Below, piece by piece: positions 14,885 to 23,821 of a stretch of DNA of 38,867 nucleotides. Source of the DNA: Alicyclobacillus tolerans (GTDB lineage Bacteria > Bacillota > Bacilli > Alicyclobacillales > Alicyclobacillaceae). The notes beneath the pieces are model-generated. The model made no database searches and was not told the origin of the DNA. It was given only the letters and a program-made list of their open reading frames with translations. The stretch spans positions 1 through 38,867 of the forward strand of contig NZ_JAJFNK010000045.1 of the NCBI RefSeq assembly GCF_021739485.1, read 5' to 3'. Within the stretch, counting starts at the first letter, position 1. Every line of letters begins with the position of its first letter. The translations under genes were made by a program, and so were the position numbers.

Positions 14885-16752
14885 CAGGACACCTCCATCG
14901 GCGCTTGTTTGCACACTGGGCCATCATCGGAGTAATCGTAAAATCCATTCAACACCTTTAACGGCGGGTCAAAGTTGACTTCACCAGGTACGGATGTGGA
15001 TTGCCATTCCAGTGTTTTGGCATGCCACGGGTTGGCTTCGACAGGTTTGCCGTGACGCCACATCCACACAATGTGGATGAGGTTAAACAAGAAGCCGAGT
15101 CCTAGCAGGAACGCGAACAAGGAGACTTCAAAGTTCATGCCTTGCAGATACGGAGGGTATACCGGAACCCATCGGTTCATTCCTCGCAATCCAAGGAGTA
15201 AAAACTGTCCGAAAGCACCGTTGAAAGCGATGAAGACCCAAATGGCTCCTACCCGCCCCCAAAACTCGTTGTACATCCGGCCTGAAAATCGCGGCAGCCA
15301 GTAGTATGCGGCAGCCATGAAGGAAAACACCATAGCGCCAATAATGGTGTAATGGAAGTGACCGACGACAAAAAACGTGTCATGAGCCTGCAAATTAATG
15401 ACGGGGTCAGCCAGCATTACGCCGGTTACACCGCCGATGAGAAAATTAAACATACTCATGAATACCAACAAGGTTGGAGTCGTGAGCCGAAGCTTCGACT
15501 TCCATAAGGTGCCGATTGAGACCAAGAACGCAAACCCTGTTGGGATCGAGATCATCTCCGTAAAGAAAGAAAACGGAAGCATCTGGTCGTTGCGCATGTT
15601 TGTAAACATATGATGGGCCCAGACCAAGCCGCTGAACATCATCACGAACACCAATCCCAATACGCCCCACGCTCTGGCGAACAACGTCTTTTGACCCATG
15701 ACGGGCAAGATTTCTTGCCAGATCGCAAAGGCGGGTACAACGACGATGTACACTTCAGGGTGCCCAAAGAGCCAGAACACCTCCATGTAGGTTAGCGGTG
15801 TACCGATTTGTGAAAAGAGAGGGAGCGGAACAATATTGTTGAGCAGACTGAGAATGAACGTCATCTGAATCTCAGGAAGCCAAATAATATTCAAGAGACT
15901 GGCCGCAAGAATCCCCCAAGCATACATGGGAATTCGATTCCAGGTCAGACCTTTTGCCCGTTGAAACAGAATCGTTGCGGTGAGGTTAATCGAGACCAAT
16001 AGAGACGAAGTCGTCATGGCAAACACACCTAGATAGTAAAACACAATCCCGTTCGGATCCTGCCCCGACAAAGGCGCGTATCCCCGCCAGCCTGTCGTCC
16101 AGGTTCCGAGCATCGGGCTCAACGCCACTGTGACAATTCCTACCGGGAGCAGCCACTGACTGATCGCAGAAACTCGCGGAAAGGCTGAGGAGTTGGAGCC
16201 AATCATCAGCGGGATAAGGTAGTTGCCAAACCCACCCACCAACATAACGGTGCCAAAAGAGAACATCATGATGGTTCCATGGATCCCAACCGTTGAAAGA
16301 TAGGCGTTCGGCGTGGGGAAGGTCCAGAGATTGGCATTCATCAATTCTAGCCGCATCAACATGGCAGCTAAACCTGCGATGAAAAATCCCGATACGGAAC
16401 TCACCATGTATTGAATTCCCACGACTTTGTGGTCGAGGCTCATCATAAAGTAACGCCGCCAATCGTTGGGGACTTCCCACTCCACGGGGCGGCCGAAGTA
16501 AGGTTTGACAACCAGTTCCCACGCACCCACACCCAGCAGCCAACCACAAGTGGCCCCTGCCCAACCGAACGTGACTGAGACTTTAGTAACATACGGGTTG
16601 AGCGGGGTTCTATCGAAGACCTCGCTGACGAGCGTGTTCAAGACAAAAAACCCGATGGCTGCCCACAGCAACCCGCGCACAACGGGAGGCAAAACAGGCC
16701 GTCCCTTGGGCAATGCCTCTGGTTCGTCAATTTCCGCAAACATCGAACTCAT
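14884..16752 (-). CDS. ctaD: Cytochrome c oxidase subunit I
   Basis: A 622 aa haem-copper oxidase catalytic subunit that reduces oxygen to water and pumps protons. Visible ligands and channels are GIHGTIMMFSF (low-spin haem His), GHPEVYIVVVP (CuB His, the cross-linked Tyr and the D-channel Glu of A-family oxidases), WAHHMFT (two CuB His) and HDTFFVVGHFHY (His ligands of both haems). It has the usual twelve helices plus an N-terminal extension of about 100 residues with two extra hydrophobic segments. The start is the ATG at 16752 with AAAGGGGG upstream; a GTG/ATG further up lacks spacing. It lies between subunits II and III. Confidence 0.96.
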   Translation of the reverse strand: MSSMFAEIDEPEALPKGRPVLPPVVRGLLWAAIGFFVLNTLVSEVFDRTPLNPYVTKVSVTFGWAGATCGWLLGVGAWELVVKPYFGRPVEWEVPNDWRRYFMMSLDHKVVGIQYMVSSVSGFFIAGLAAMLMRLELMNANLWTFPTPNAYLSTVGIHGTIMMFSFGTVMLVGGFGNYLIPLMIGSNSSAFPRVSAISQWLLPVGIVTVALSPMLGTWTTGWRGYAPLSGQDPNGIVFYYLGVFAMTTSSLLVSINLTATILFQRAKGLTWNRIPMYAWGILAASLLNIIWLPEIQMTFILSLLNNIVPLPLFSQIGTPLTYMEVFWLFGHPEVYIVVVPAFAIWQEILPVMGQKTLFARAWGVLGLVFVMMFSGLVWAHHMFTNMRNDQMLPFSFFTEMISIPTGFAFLVSIGTLWKSKLRLTTPTLLVFMSMFNFLIGGVTGVMLADPVINLQAHDTFFVVGHFHYTIIGAMVFSFMAAAYYWLPRFSGRMYNEFWGRVGAIWVFIAFNGAFGQFLLLGLRGMNRWVPVYPPYLQGMNFEVSLFAFLLGLGFLFNLIHIVWMWRHGKPVEANPWHAKTLEWQSTSVPGEVNFDPPLKVLNGFYDYSDDGPVCKQAPMEVS

Positions 16753-16825
16753 GTAAATCCCCCTTTCAGTCAAACTGTCCCACGAAGCGAAATCCGCAAA
16801 AAAGCGTCATTCACTGTCCTTGGTT

Positions 16826-17635
16826 TCACGACTCCATCTTTTTCTGTTGATTGACCCATGTAAGAAAATCAGGTCCAGATACCACATGGACAGGTGCCTC
16901 CATGTACGGATGTCCCGGGCCGCACACCTCAGCACACTGGACGCGCACCATGGGATTGACGTCGTACGACGTAACCTTGTTGGTGTGTACGTACATATAC
17001 CGCGTCTCTCCTGGAATAATGTCCTGTTTCAGTCCAAATGCTGGAATCCAAAATCCGTGAATGACGCCGATATACGGGTCATACGTGTGAAACGGGTCGT
17101 ACGACCGGAGTACGAATTTGATGTTGCGGTTCACAGGCAAATACAACGTGCTGTTGCCGTTTGCATCCTGTGCATTGGCGATTCCATACTGCGGGTAACT
17201 AAAAAACCACTGCCATTGACGTGCCACGACGTCGACTTCGATGTCTTGCCGGTTCAAACGAGCCTGCTCCGAGTTGAACATTTGCTCGAGCGCCGAAGCC
17301 GAAGGGTGTACGAAGAACAATAGGTTCAGCCCGATACTAATAAGTACCCATATCCCGATAAACAGCTTGTTTGACCGGAACTGATGAGGGCTTCGCAGCC
17401 TGGTTTCACCTGCACGGATGCGGAAACGGATGAAGTTGTAGATGAGCATGACCACGACAAAGGCGATCACGGGCGCCAGCACGTACAGGATGAACGCAAC
17501 AGCATGCTCTCCGTCCACGGCTTGCGTGGTTGCTGCGTAGTAGTAAACGCCATGCTGTACAAGTACGTGAAAGACCCACTCGAGCAAGAGGGATCCCAAT
17601 ACCCAAAAAATTGTGAACCCAACCAAATCAAGCAT
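16826..17635 (-). CDS. ctaC: Cytochrome c oxidase subunit II with CuA site
   Basis: A 269 aa protein with three N-terminal hydrophobic segments (around 5-25, 48-68 and 92-110) and an outer cupredoxin domain. The CuA ligands are all present: the His of GVIHGFWIPAFG and the set CAEVCGPGHPYM. RQWQWFFSYPQ is the usual electron-entry tryptophan region. A CuA site means electrons come from a cytochrome c or blue copper protein rather than directly from quinol. No fused cytochrome c domain (no CxxCH) is present, unlike caa3 oxidases of many bacilli. The cupredoxin gene lies 42 bases upstream. Confidence 0.95.
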   Translation of the reverse strand: MLDLVGFTIFWVLGSLLLEWVFHVLVQHGVYYYAATTQAVDGEHAVAFILYVLAPVIAFVVVMLIYNFIRFRIRAGETRLRSPHQFRSNKLFIGIWVLISIGLNLLFFVHPSASALEQMFNSEQARLNRQDIEVDVVARQWQWFFSYPQYGIANAQDANGNSTLYLPVNRNIKFVLRSYDPFHTYDPYIGVIHGFWIPAFGLKQDIIPGETRYMYVHTNKVTSYDVNPMVRVQCAEVCGPGHPYMEAPVHVVSGPDFLTWVNQQKKMES

Positions 17636-17677
17636 TTGCTATCCCTGCCTCACTGTCCGTCCCAAAGGGACAGGTGG

Positions 17678-18313
17678 TTACGTTTTGGCCGGCAAGATTG
17701 TGATGGTCCCATGCATGCCTGCAACATAGTGCATGAACTGTTGTACGAAGCAACCGTATTCCCAATTACCTGGCTTGTTTGGCACCGTGAATGTAAGGTC
17801 CAAGCTGCCGCCAGGCTGCAGGGTTGGACTAAAGTTCCCTCCCTCGGTAACGAGGGGTTTAGGTCCGGCATAGTCCACGATCGCCTTGTTCGGCACAAAA
17901 TTGTCGACCTTGTACGCATGACTCATGGTAACGTGAACTCCATCCCAAAAGTCCTGTTCGAATTGAGTATGGATGGGTCCAAATGCGCTCGGGGTGTCAT
18001 CAAACGAGCGGCCAATCATCATTTCGTGATAATGCGTTGGACTCTGGTTATGTAAAGAGATGGTCACACGGTCCCCAACGCGCCAGGTGATATGCCGGGG
18101 GTGAAACCCGTAGTCGTATTGAAAGACATAGGTTGTCCCGGTCTTCACGTTGTGAGCGCCAAATGCGGACGACCACGCATCGCCAATTTGTCGTTGCCAG
18201 AACAGGGCGACAACCGCCGCCAATCCTACGACTATGGAAACGACGGTAAACAAGGATTTGCTCCATTCTGGATTGCGATGGGGTGTGGAACGAGACGACG
18301 GCATATCTGACAT
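17678..18313 (-). CDS. Membrane-anchored blue-copper (cupredoxin) protein
   Basis: A 211 aa protein with one N-terminal helix (FTVVSIVVGLAAVVALF, about residues 21-38) and an outer cupredoxin domain. Likely type-1 copper ligands are a His in SPTHYHEMMIG and the run C-x6-H-x4-M in YGCFVQQFMHYVAGMHG. The Cys-His spacing is longer than in plastocyanin or azurin. ATG start with GAGGAGGTG upstream; a longer frame lacks a site. It lies directly before the CuA subunit, so it is probably the immediate electron donor to the oxidase. It is not clearly rusticyanin, auracyanin or sulfocyanin. Confidence 0.8.
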   Translation of the reverse strand: MSDMPSSRSTPHRNPEWSKSLFTVVSIVVGLAAVVALFWQRQIGDAWSSAFGAHNVKTGTTYVFQYDYGFHPRHITWRVGDRVTISLHNQSPTHYHEMMIGRSFDDTPSAFGPIHTQFEQDFWDGVHVTMSHAYKVDNFVPNKAIVDYAGPKPLVTEGGNFSPTLQPGGSLDLTFTVPNKPGNWEYGCFVQQFMHYVAGMHGTITILPAKT

Positions 18314-18336
18314 ATCAACACCTCCTCGAACAATAG

Positions 18337-18873
18337 TCAGGTAGTCTTGACGTGTGGCGTTCCTGTCGGTGTTACGTGGAATTTGCCCCACATCCCAAGG
18401 GGCAGGTGGCTAGGATGGTGTTCGGGAAACTGGTATAAAAGGTCTGCGATCCGATAGTCTCCCACGCGATTTGCAACAAACGTATACGTCGTTGATGAGC
18501 CGGGCATGATGCCGGCACTCGGGTTGGTTCGGTAGTCGTTGAGTGAATGACCGGCACCGGGAAACGCAAGCTGCTGGTCTTGGGTGTATACGCCGACATC
18601 GTAAGGAACCCCGCCGTCGTTTGTGACATGAAGAACCACCCTGTAGCCGACAGGGACGCTGACATCTAACCCACCGTTTGCATAACCGTTGAAGTTATCC
18701 CATAGATTATTTCGGTTATAGCCCGCAATCAGGTAGATGTCAGCGGTACTGGATGCTGTATTCGACACCAACAAACTGGAAGGCGCACTGTTCACCACGG
18801 TTCCGCACCCAATCAACGGAATGGAAAAAACCGTCATCCATGCGATAGACACAAGCCCCTTCAGTCCATGCAA
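18337..18873 (-). CDS. Sulfocyanin-like lipoprotein lacking copper ligands
   Basis: A 178 aa predicted lipoprotein: signal peptide ending IPLIGCG, lipidated on Cys23, then a cupredoxin-like domain. FNGYANGGLDVSVPVGY, VTNDGGVPYDVG, AFPGAG, and the C-terminal GMWGKFHVT follow the sulfocyanin pattern. Sulfocyanins have VPHS and a Cys ligand in a CG-x-x-GH context; here the His is Tyr and the Cys region reads YRIADLLYQ, followed by an inserted EHHPSH. The axial-type Met (GMW) remains. A TTG start is fixed by GAGGAGG seven bases upstream. It heads the oxidase operon. A classic blue-copper site is therefore unlikely; a copper-handling or structural role is open. Confidence 0.7.
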   Translation of the reverse strand: MHGLKGLVSIAWMTVFSIPLIGCGTVVNSAPSSLLVSNTASSTADIYLIAGYNRNNLWDNFNGYANGGLDVSVPVGYRVVLHVTNDGGVPYDVGVYTQDQQLAFPGAGHSLNDYRTNPSAGIMPGSSTTYTFVANRVGDYRIADLLYQFPEHHPSHLPLGMWGKFHVTPTGTPHVKTT

Positions 18874-18938
18874 CGTTTTTCCTCCTCAGTTCAGCCGTTG
18901 ATAGGGTGTAGTTTCTTCAGAAGAAGAGATTTCATACG

Positions 18939-18996
18939 TTTCCACACAATGGACTTGCACAAATTTCTTTCCACACTATTGGACTGGACCAAATTT
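18939..18996. repeat. Two imperfect direct repeats, 30-bp period, before the oxidase operon
   Basis: TTCCACAC-AATGGACTTG-CACAAATTT starts at 18939 and a close copy, TTCCACACTATTGGACT and so on, starts at 18969. The 30-bp period puts both on the same DNA face. They lie 65-125 bases upstream of the sulfocyanin-like gene, between it and ctaG, so they are candidate binding sites for a regulator of the oxidase operon. Confidence 0.5.
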
Positions 18997-19003
18997 TACG
19001 AAG

Positions 19004-19795
19004 CTATTGATACCAGACAGAATCCGAGTGAGAAAAAAATGGCCGGATGGCGCGCAATGCGTAGATAAATAGCATACCCACCGCCATGAGGAGCGCACCA
19101 ATCTGTTGGTCTCCGAGAGGGGGGACACCAAGCAACGCGTCTCCTTGTGTGTAAATGGGGTACCAAGGGGTTTGTGAAAAAAACAGGAACACTGCAATGG
19201 GCATCATGAAGTTTGCGGCAAAGAGCAAATACACCAGTTGTGCACCGGGTGTAAGTCTTGGCATTGTCTTGACGCGGCTCATCAAGGGCCACCACATAAA
19301 TACAGCGCTCACCAGCAGGCTGCTTTGAACGACAAAATGCACCAAGTCGTTGGACAAGACGGCACTGAGGGGAGAGGGCAGCAGAAATACCGTCGCCAAG
19401 GCGTTGTATGTAACGGGAGCTGCGACTGGGCTGCATGCAGCCTTCAAGAACGCACGCAGAACAGAACAGGTCGTAATGGGCTCCACGAACCAATCCGGCA
19501 ACGCAAGGTACAGCAGTGGCGGTACCACCTGTGTGATCAACAACATTTGCAACACATACGCGGTAAAGAGAAATTGTTGTGAGATCCAGCCCAAAGGCCC
19601 CATGGCTGCGTACAGGACCATCAAAGCAGTACCAGCGGCCATCGCTTGTCCGAATGTCGCAGGTTCAGAGTTCCTTACGTGAACCCGAAGCGGCCCAACA
19701 AGGGCAAAGTAACTGGCCCCTACGAGCAAGACGGCAAGTGCCACATCTGGACGCCAAAAAAGCAACCAACTGGAGTGCTGAACGAGAGCCTGCAC
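19004..19795 (-). CDS. ctaG: Cytochrome c oxidase assembly factor CtaG
   Basis: A 263 aa integral membrane protein with about seven helices, of the caa3-type CtaG family, needed for assembly of the copper-containing oxidase in bacilli. Recognisable stretches are GPLGWISQQFLFTAYVLQM, VVPPLLYLALPDW, DLVHFVVQSSLL and SVFMWWPL-type sequence, with conserved His and Met likely to handle copper. GTG start at 19795 with AAGGAGG eight bases upstream. It lies just after the copper ATPase and before the oxidase structural genes, in keeping with a copper-delivery role. Confidence 0.9.
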   Translation of the reverse strand: MQALVQHSSWLLFWRPDVALAVLLVGASYFALVGPLRVHVRNSEPATFGQAMAAGTALMVLYAAMGPLGWISQQFLFTAYVLQMLLITQVVPPLLYLALPDWFVEPITTCSVLRAFLKAACSPVAAPVTYNALATVFLLPSPLSAVLSNDLVHFVVQSSLLVSAVFMWWPLMSRVKTMPRLTPGAQLVYLLFAANFMMPIAVFLFFSQTPWYPIYTQGDALLGVPPLGDQQIGALLMAVGMLFIYALRAIRPFFSHSDSVWYQ

Positions 19796-19840
19796 GGCGC
19801 ATCCTCCTTATACCAGGGTCACTGTCCTTTCGCTCACAGG

Positions 19841-22282
19841 CTATATGCCGTACCACGCAAGGAAGAACAGCAGAATCGCACTGCCGATGACCACACCAAA
19901 CTGTCTCACGTAAACAAATTGTCGGCTGCCAAGCAGCTTGAGTGAGTTCCCTAGAACGAATGCACTAGAGACTACCATGGCTGCGGCCGCGATCGCAGGA
20001 CTGGCAAAACCGACAACCGCCGCAACCAACGCCAGCAAGTTGTATCCAATGGCCCAAGCCAGGTTTTGGCGCGTTACAGTGACTGTCTCGCGACAGGTTG
20101 TAAGCAACAAAGGGATCGCCGCCAATTTGGTTCGAGTCAAGACGAAGTGGCCTGCTTGTATGGCAATATCCGTACCGGAGCCCATGGCGATACCTAGGTC
20201 GGATTGAAGCAAAGCTGCCGCATCGTTGATACCATCGCCCACGTAGGCTACCTTGAGGCCTTCTCTTTGCAAAGCTGTAATGTAATCGGATTTTTGAACC
20301 GGCGTCAGGTCCGAACGCCACTGTTGGATACCGACGTCAAGTGCAGTTTGTCTCGCTGCCCCACTGCGATCGCCTGTGGCCATATGGACGGCCACACCCG
20401 CTTCTAGCAGCCTGTTCACGGTTTCCCGTGCGTCAGCGCGCAGCGTGTCGGAAAAAAACAAAACTGCACGTGCAAATCCGTCCATCCACAAGATAGAGAG
20501 GCTTTGTCCATCTGCATCCTTACGCGCTGCCGCTTGACTCAGCTCAGGAGGCAGCCATTCCCCCGCGTATCGGCGAATGGCGATTTCGTGCCCTTCGACC
20601 GTTGCGGTGATTCCGTCACCGGGTTGAACGGTGAATTGGGACAAGGACTTCAGCGGCAATCCTCGAGCTTGGGCAGCTTCAACGACCGCTTTGCCAAAAG
20701 GGTGTTCAGAACCTGCCTCAGCAGACGCGGCCCACCGCAAAAGAGCGGGGTCCTCAGGATAGAATTCCAACAGTCGGACACGACCTTGAGTCAATGTACC
20801 TGTCTTATCAAATACGACGGCGTTTATCGTTGCACCGCGCTCAATGGCCTCATCGCTCCTCAACAGAACTCCTTGTTCACCGAACAGGTGCACTGCGCAT
20901 TGACTGGCGACAGGGGAAGCAACGCTGAGTGCGCACGGACATGCGATCACGAGTGTCGCCACAGCTCGCAGGATGGCATTGGACGTACCAACGGGTGTAA
21001 TCCACTCCCAGAGACAAAATGTCAATATGCCAATCACTAATATTCCCGGTACAAAAAGGCGCAAAACGCGTTCGGTTAACTGACGATATACCTGCCCTTC
21101 TGCCTGCGCGTTGCGTACAAGCTGGAGGGTTTGTGCCAAGACTGTATCGTCTGCCTCTCGCGTGGTACGAACGATAAGTCTCCCCGTGTAACTTAATGTC
21201 CCCGCATAGACGTAATCGCCAGCGACCTTCGCCACGCAGAGTGATTCCCCGGTCAGGAAGGATTCATCCACATCGGATGTTCCCTCCGAGATGACGCCGT
21301 CGACTGGGATGCGGCCGCCCGGCCGTACCAGCACGAAGTCCCCTGGCCGCAACTGCTTCACAGGCACTTGTTCTTCTCGCTCACGACGGACAACGGTCGC
21401 CTCGGACACGGTTAATCGTGAGAGGCCTCGCGTGACAGCGAGTGCGCGCGAACGGGTGCCAAACTCCAAGAGTCGGCCAACGAGCAAAAACGCAATCAAG
21501 AATCCACACGCATCGAAGTACAAATAAGGTCCATATTCAATCACCTCCACTACGCTGTAAAAGTAAGCAGCGAGCGTCGCCGCACTCACTAACAAGTCCA
21601 CGGTGGCGACGCGGTGCCGCAAAGAAGTCCAAGCTCCGTGCAAAAACGGCCAACCAGCCCAAAATACAATGGGTGTAGTGAGCGCCCATAATAAGGTGGA
21701 GACTAGGAGATGCGCACTTGGCGGGAGCTCCGGCAGGTAACCTGACCAGATGGGTACACTGGCCATCATCAGGAGCAAAGACAGTGTCAGAGCGACAGCC
21801 AATCGTCGAATCAAGCTGCGGTCGGGAGTTGAGTCGTCGATGCTGCCTTCAGAATCTTCCGTTTGGATGCTGTAGCCCAGACGCGATACCGTCTCACAGA
21901 TATCCGTTGGCGTTGTGAGACCTGGGTCAAAAGATACGATAAGGGACTCTGTCGGATAACTGACCTCAGATTCGACCACACCGGGTAGTCGATGTACCAC
22001 ATGTTCGACCAGGATGCCACAGGAAGCACACGTAAGCCCGGAAAGGTGAAAGTTTACGACACTGCGTTCTCCCAAACCCGTTGGTTCCTCAACCGAAGAA
22101 GGTAAGACCGTCCGTATAGCACGTGCCCAGTTGAGGCCGGAGCGGAGTTTGAGTTCACTCAACTGTTCATCACCAAGCAGTTGCCACATCTCCCGACAAC
22201 CGTGACAGCAGAAGGTTTTCCCGTCCAACGCAATTGGTTCCTCGACTCGTTGTTCGCAGAGGTGACAGGTTAGAACAGCCAC
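19841..22282 (-). CDS. Copper-transporting P1B-type ATPase (FixI/CcoI-like)
   Basis: An 813 aa heavy-metal ATPase. N-terminal order: a cysteine-rich metal-binding region (CHLCEQ to FCCHGCREMW, residues 6-35), then an HMA domain with LTCASCGI. The transport and catalytic motifs follow: FLTGES, the CPC motif in ACPCALS, DKTGTLT with the phosphorylated Asp, SEHPFG, and GDGINDAAAL. The extra N-terminal Cys domain is typical of the FixI/CcoI/CtpA group that supplies copper for oxidase assembly rather than for detoxification. The GTG start overlaps the preceding gene by 13 bases. The context with ctaG and ctaCDE supports the assembly role. Confidence 0.93.
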   Translation of the reverse strand: MAVLTCHLCEQRVEEPIALDGKTFCCHGCREMWQLLGDEQLSELKLRSGLNWARAIRTVLPSSVEEPTGLGERSVVNFHLSGLTCASCGILVEHVVHRLPGVVESEVSYPTESLIVSFDPGLTTPTDICETVSRLGYSIQTEDSEGSIDDSTPDRSLIRRLAVALTLSLLLMMASVPIWSGYLPELPPSAHLLVSTLLWALTTPIVFWAGWPFLHGAWTSLRHRVATVDLLVSAATLAAYFYSVVEVIEYGPYLYFDACGFLIAFLLVGRLLEFGTRSRALAVTRGLSRLTVSEATVVRREREEQVPVKQLRPGDFVLVRPGGRIPVDGVISEGTSDVDESFLTGESLCVAKVAGDYVYAGTLSYTGRLIVRTTREADDTVLAQTLQLVRNAQAEGQVYRQLTERVLRLFVPGILVIGILTFCLWEWITPVGTSNAILRAVATLVIACPCALSVASPVASQCAVHLFGEQGVLLRSDEAIERGATINAVVFDKTGTLTQGRVRLLEFYPEDPALLRWAASAEAGSEHPFGKAVVEAAQARGLPLKSLSQFTVQPGDGITATVEGHEIAIRRYAGEWLPPELSQAAARKDADGQSLSILWMDGFARAVLFFSDTLRADARETVNRLLEAGVAVHMATGDRSGAARQTALDVGIQQWRSDLTPVQKSDYITALQREGLKVAYVGDGINDAAALLQSDLGIAMGSGTDIAIQAGHFVLTRTKLAAIPLLLTTCRETVTVTRQNLAWAIGYNLLALVAAVVGFASPAIAAAAMVVSSAFVLGNSLKLLGSRQFVYVRQFGVVIGSAILLFFLAWYGI

Positions 22283-23004
22283 ATGTTCACCCTCGGTATC
22301 CAGCCATTGGAGGACAATCCCCGCAGTATGAAAAGTACACCGGAGACCCCAACAAGACTGGCTGTGATATATGTAAAAGTAATGCCTTGCAAATGTTTAC
22401 GCCCATACCACCCCATCACAGCCACAGCCAAGAGAGATGGAATCGTCGCGACACCAAATGCGAAAAGGATCAGTCCACCGCGGAGTGCGGAGCCTGTTGC
22501 AGCAGCTGAAAACAGCATGGCAAACATGAGACCGCAGGGGTGCAAGCCCAAAATGGATCCGGACAGGAACGAGGCAATCGGCCGCCTTTTCCCACTTAAC
22601 TGACGGAACCAGCGCTTTATTATGGGCACTCGAATGATGGACAACTGTTCCAAACGCGCCCCTCCATGACGCGTCCGAAACTCGTCAATGGCCCAATAAA
22701 TCATCAATCCTCCCCCGAAGAACCCAGCTACGGCTTGAAGTCCTCGCAAATGAGCTGCGGAGTCTACAAACGCCCCAAACAGTCCAAAGAGAATCCCCAG
22801 CAAAGTGAACGTGAGGACTCGTCCAAGGTGATATAGGCTGTGCCCAAGCCATACATATGAAGCAAAGGAATCTGCCGGGTTCGACTTGTCGTAGCCCGCC
22901 GACAGGCTGTATGCCATGACGAACGGACCGCACATTCCTGCGCAATGGAGAAATCCTTGCAACAAACCCACGCCTAAAGCCCACAGCAATAACGTCCACA
23001 ACAA
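22270..23004 (-). CDS. UreH/SafE-like transmembrane protein (cytochrome/copper biogenesis)
   Basis: A 244 aa membrane protein of about six helices. It has HCAGMCGPFVMAYS near the N-terminus and LGLHPCGLMFAMLFSAAATGS mid-protein, a paired motif found in sulfite-exporter/UreH-type proteins that accompany FixI-like ATPases in cbb3 oxidase gene sets (CcoS/CcoH neighbourhood). The paired Cys could bind copper. The start is unclear: two TTG codons follow TAAGGG and the first is taken. The 3' end overlaps the ATPase gene, so the two are coupled. Confidence 0.8.
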   Translation of the reverse strand: MLWTLLLWALGVGLLQGFLHCAGMCGPFVMAYSLSAGYDKSNPADSFASYVWLGHSLYHLGRVLTFTLLGILFGLFGAFVDSAAHLRGLQAVAGFFGGGLMIYWAIDEFRTRHGGARLEQLSIIRVPIIKRWFRQLSGKRRPIASFLSGSILGLHPCGLMFAMLFSAAATGSALRGGLILFAFGVATIPSLLAVAVMGWYGRKHLQGITFTYITASLVGVSGVLFILRGLSSNGWIPRVNMWLF

Positions 23005-23061
23005 CCCTTACACGCCTCGCTTCCCAAAACAAATTTGTATCCGTGTGACACCCCGCTGCTC

Positions 23062-23682
23062 TCACCAGCTATGAATGGAGAGGGCACTGCTAACAACCAT
23101 CATGCTCATGCCGCAAGAGATGATAAGCCCCCAGCCAGCTTGTCGGTACAACAACATGTACCAAGCCCCACCTGTCAGAACACCCATTGCGTAGGTCAGC
23201 AAGACAACTTCAGTTTTCAAGCCTGAGTGAATATCCACAAACCGATTGAGCCACGGGAGAAGAAATAGAAGGTTGACAATGAAACTGACAGAGAGGATTG
23301 TGACGCAGATGGTCGTTTGACTGCGGCGAAATCCGACTGAAGAGGCTGGTTGTGTCAACAGACGCCAAATGCCATGTGAGACCCTTTCCAGCCATGGACC
23401 GATCGCGATGCCAAGCAGCATACCAGAAAGCACAATCAACACGTATTGAATCCCCTGTACAGAAAGGCTGCCCTGTACGGTTTCCCGGGTACAAAACGCG
23501 TTGATGGGGCCAGACACAGCCACTCCGTATAAAGTCAGCGATGAAATCGCAGCCAGAACCGAAGTTTGATTCGCACGCCTGATAAGGTGAAACGCCCACA
23601 CGGGGACGTCTCTCTGGTCTTTGACGGAAATGGAAGAAGACGTGGGTGTAACTTTCACTTTTCTCGAAGATAAGCTTGTCAT
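23062..23682 (-). CDS. Hypothetical multi-helix membrane protein, first gene of the oxidase-assembly cluster
   Basis: A 206 aa protein with a polar N-terminal 45 residues and four helices, among them YVLIVLSGMLLGIAIGPWL and a C-terminal SCGMSMMVVSSALSI. The phrase LIRRANQTSVLAAISSL is reminiscent of DUF4395-type proteins, a weak guess. The chosen ATG has AGGG six bases upstream; an in-frame GTG 39 bases earlier is possible. It lies 57 bases upstream of the UreH-like gene on the same strand, so it may belong to that operon. Function unknown. Confidence 0.55.
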   Translation of the reverse strand: MTSLSSRKVKVTPTSSSISVKDQRDVPVWAFHLIRRANQTSVLAAISSLTLYGVAVSGPINAFCTRETVQGSLSVQGIQYVLIVLSGMLLGIAIGPWLERVSHGIWRLLTQPASSVGFRRSQTTICVTILSVSFIVNLLFLLPWLNRFVDIHSGLKTEVVLLTYAMGVLTGGAWYMLLYRQAGWGLIISCGMSMMVVSSALSIHSW

Positions 23683-23821
23683 GTACATCCCTGCCAGCCC
23701 AAAAAGGAGTCTATCGAACACTCATCCACACACAACATACAAGGCATAGGGTGAGCGAGATTCAGCGATGTTATGCATAGGGCTGGGCTGGCAAGGCCTT
23801 AGGACTTGATTCTCATGAAAT

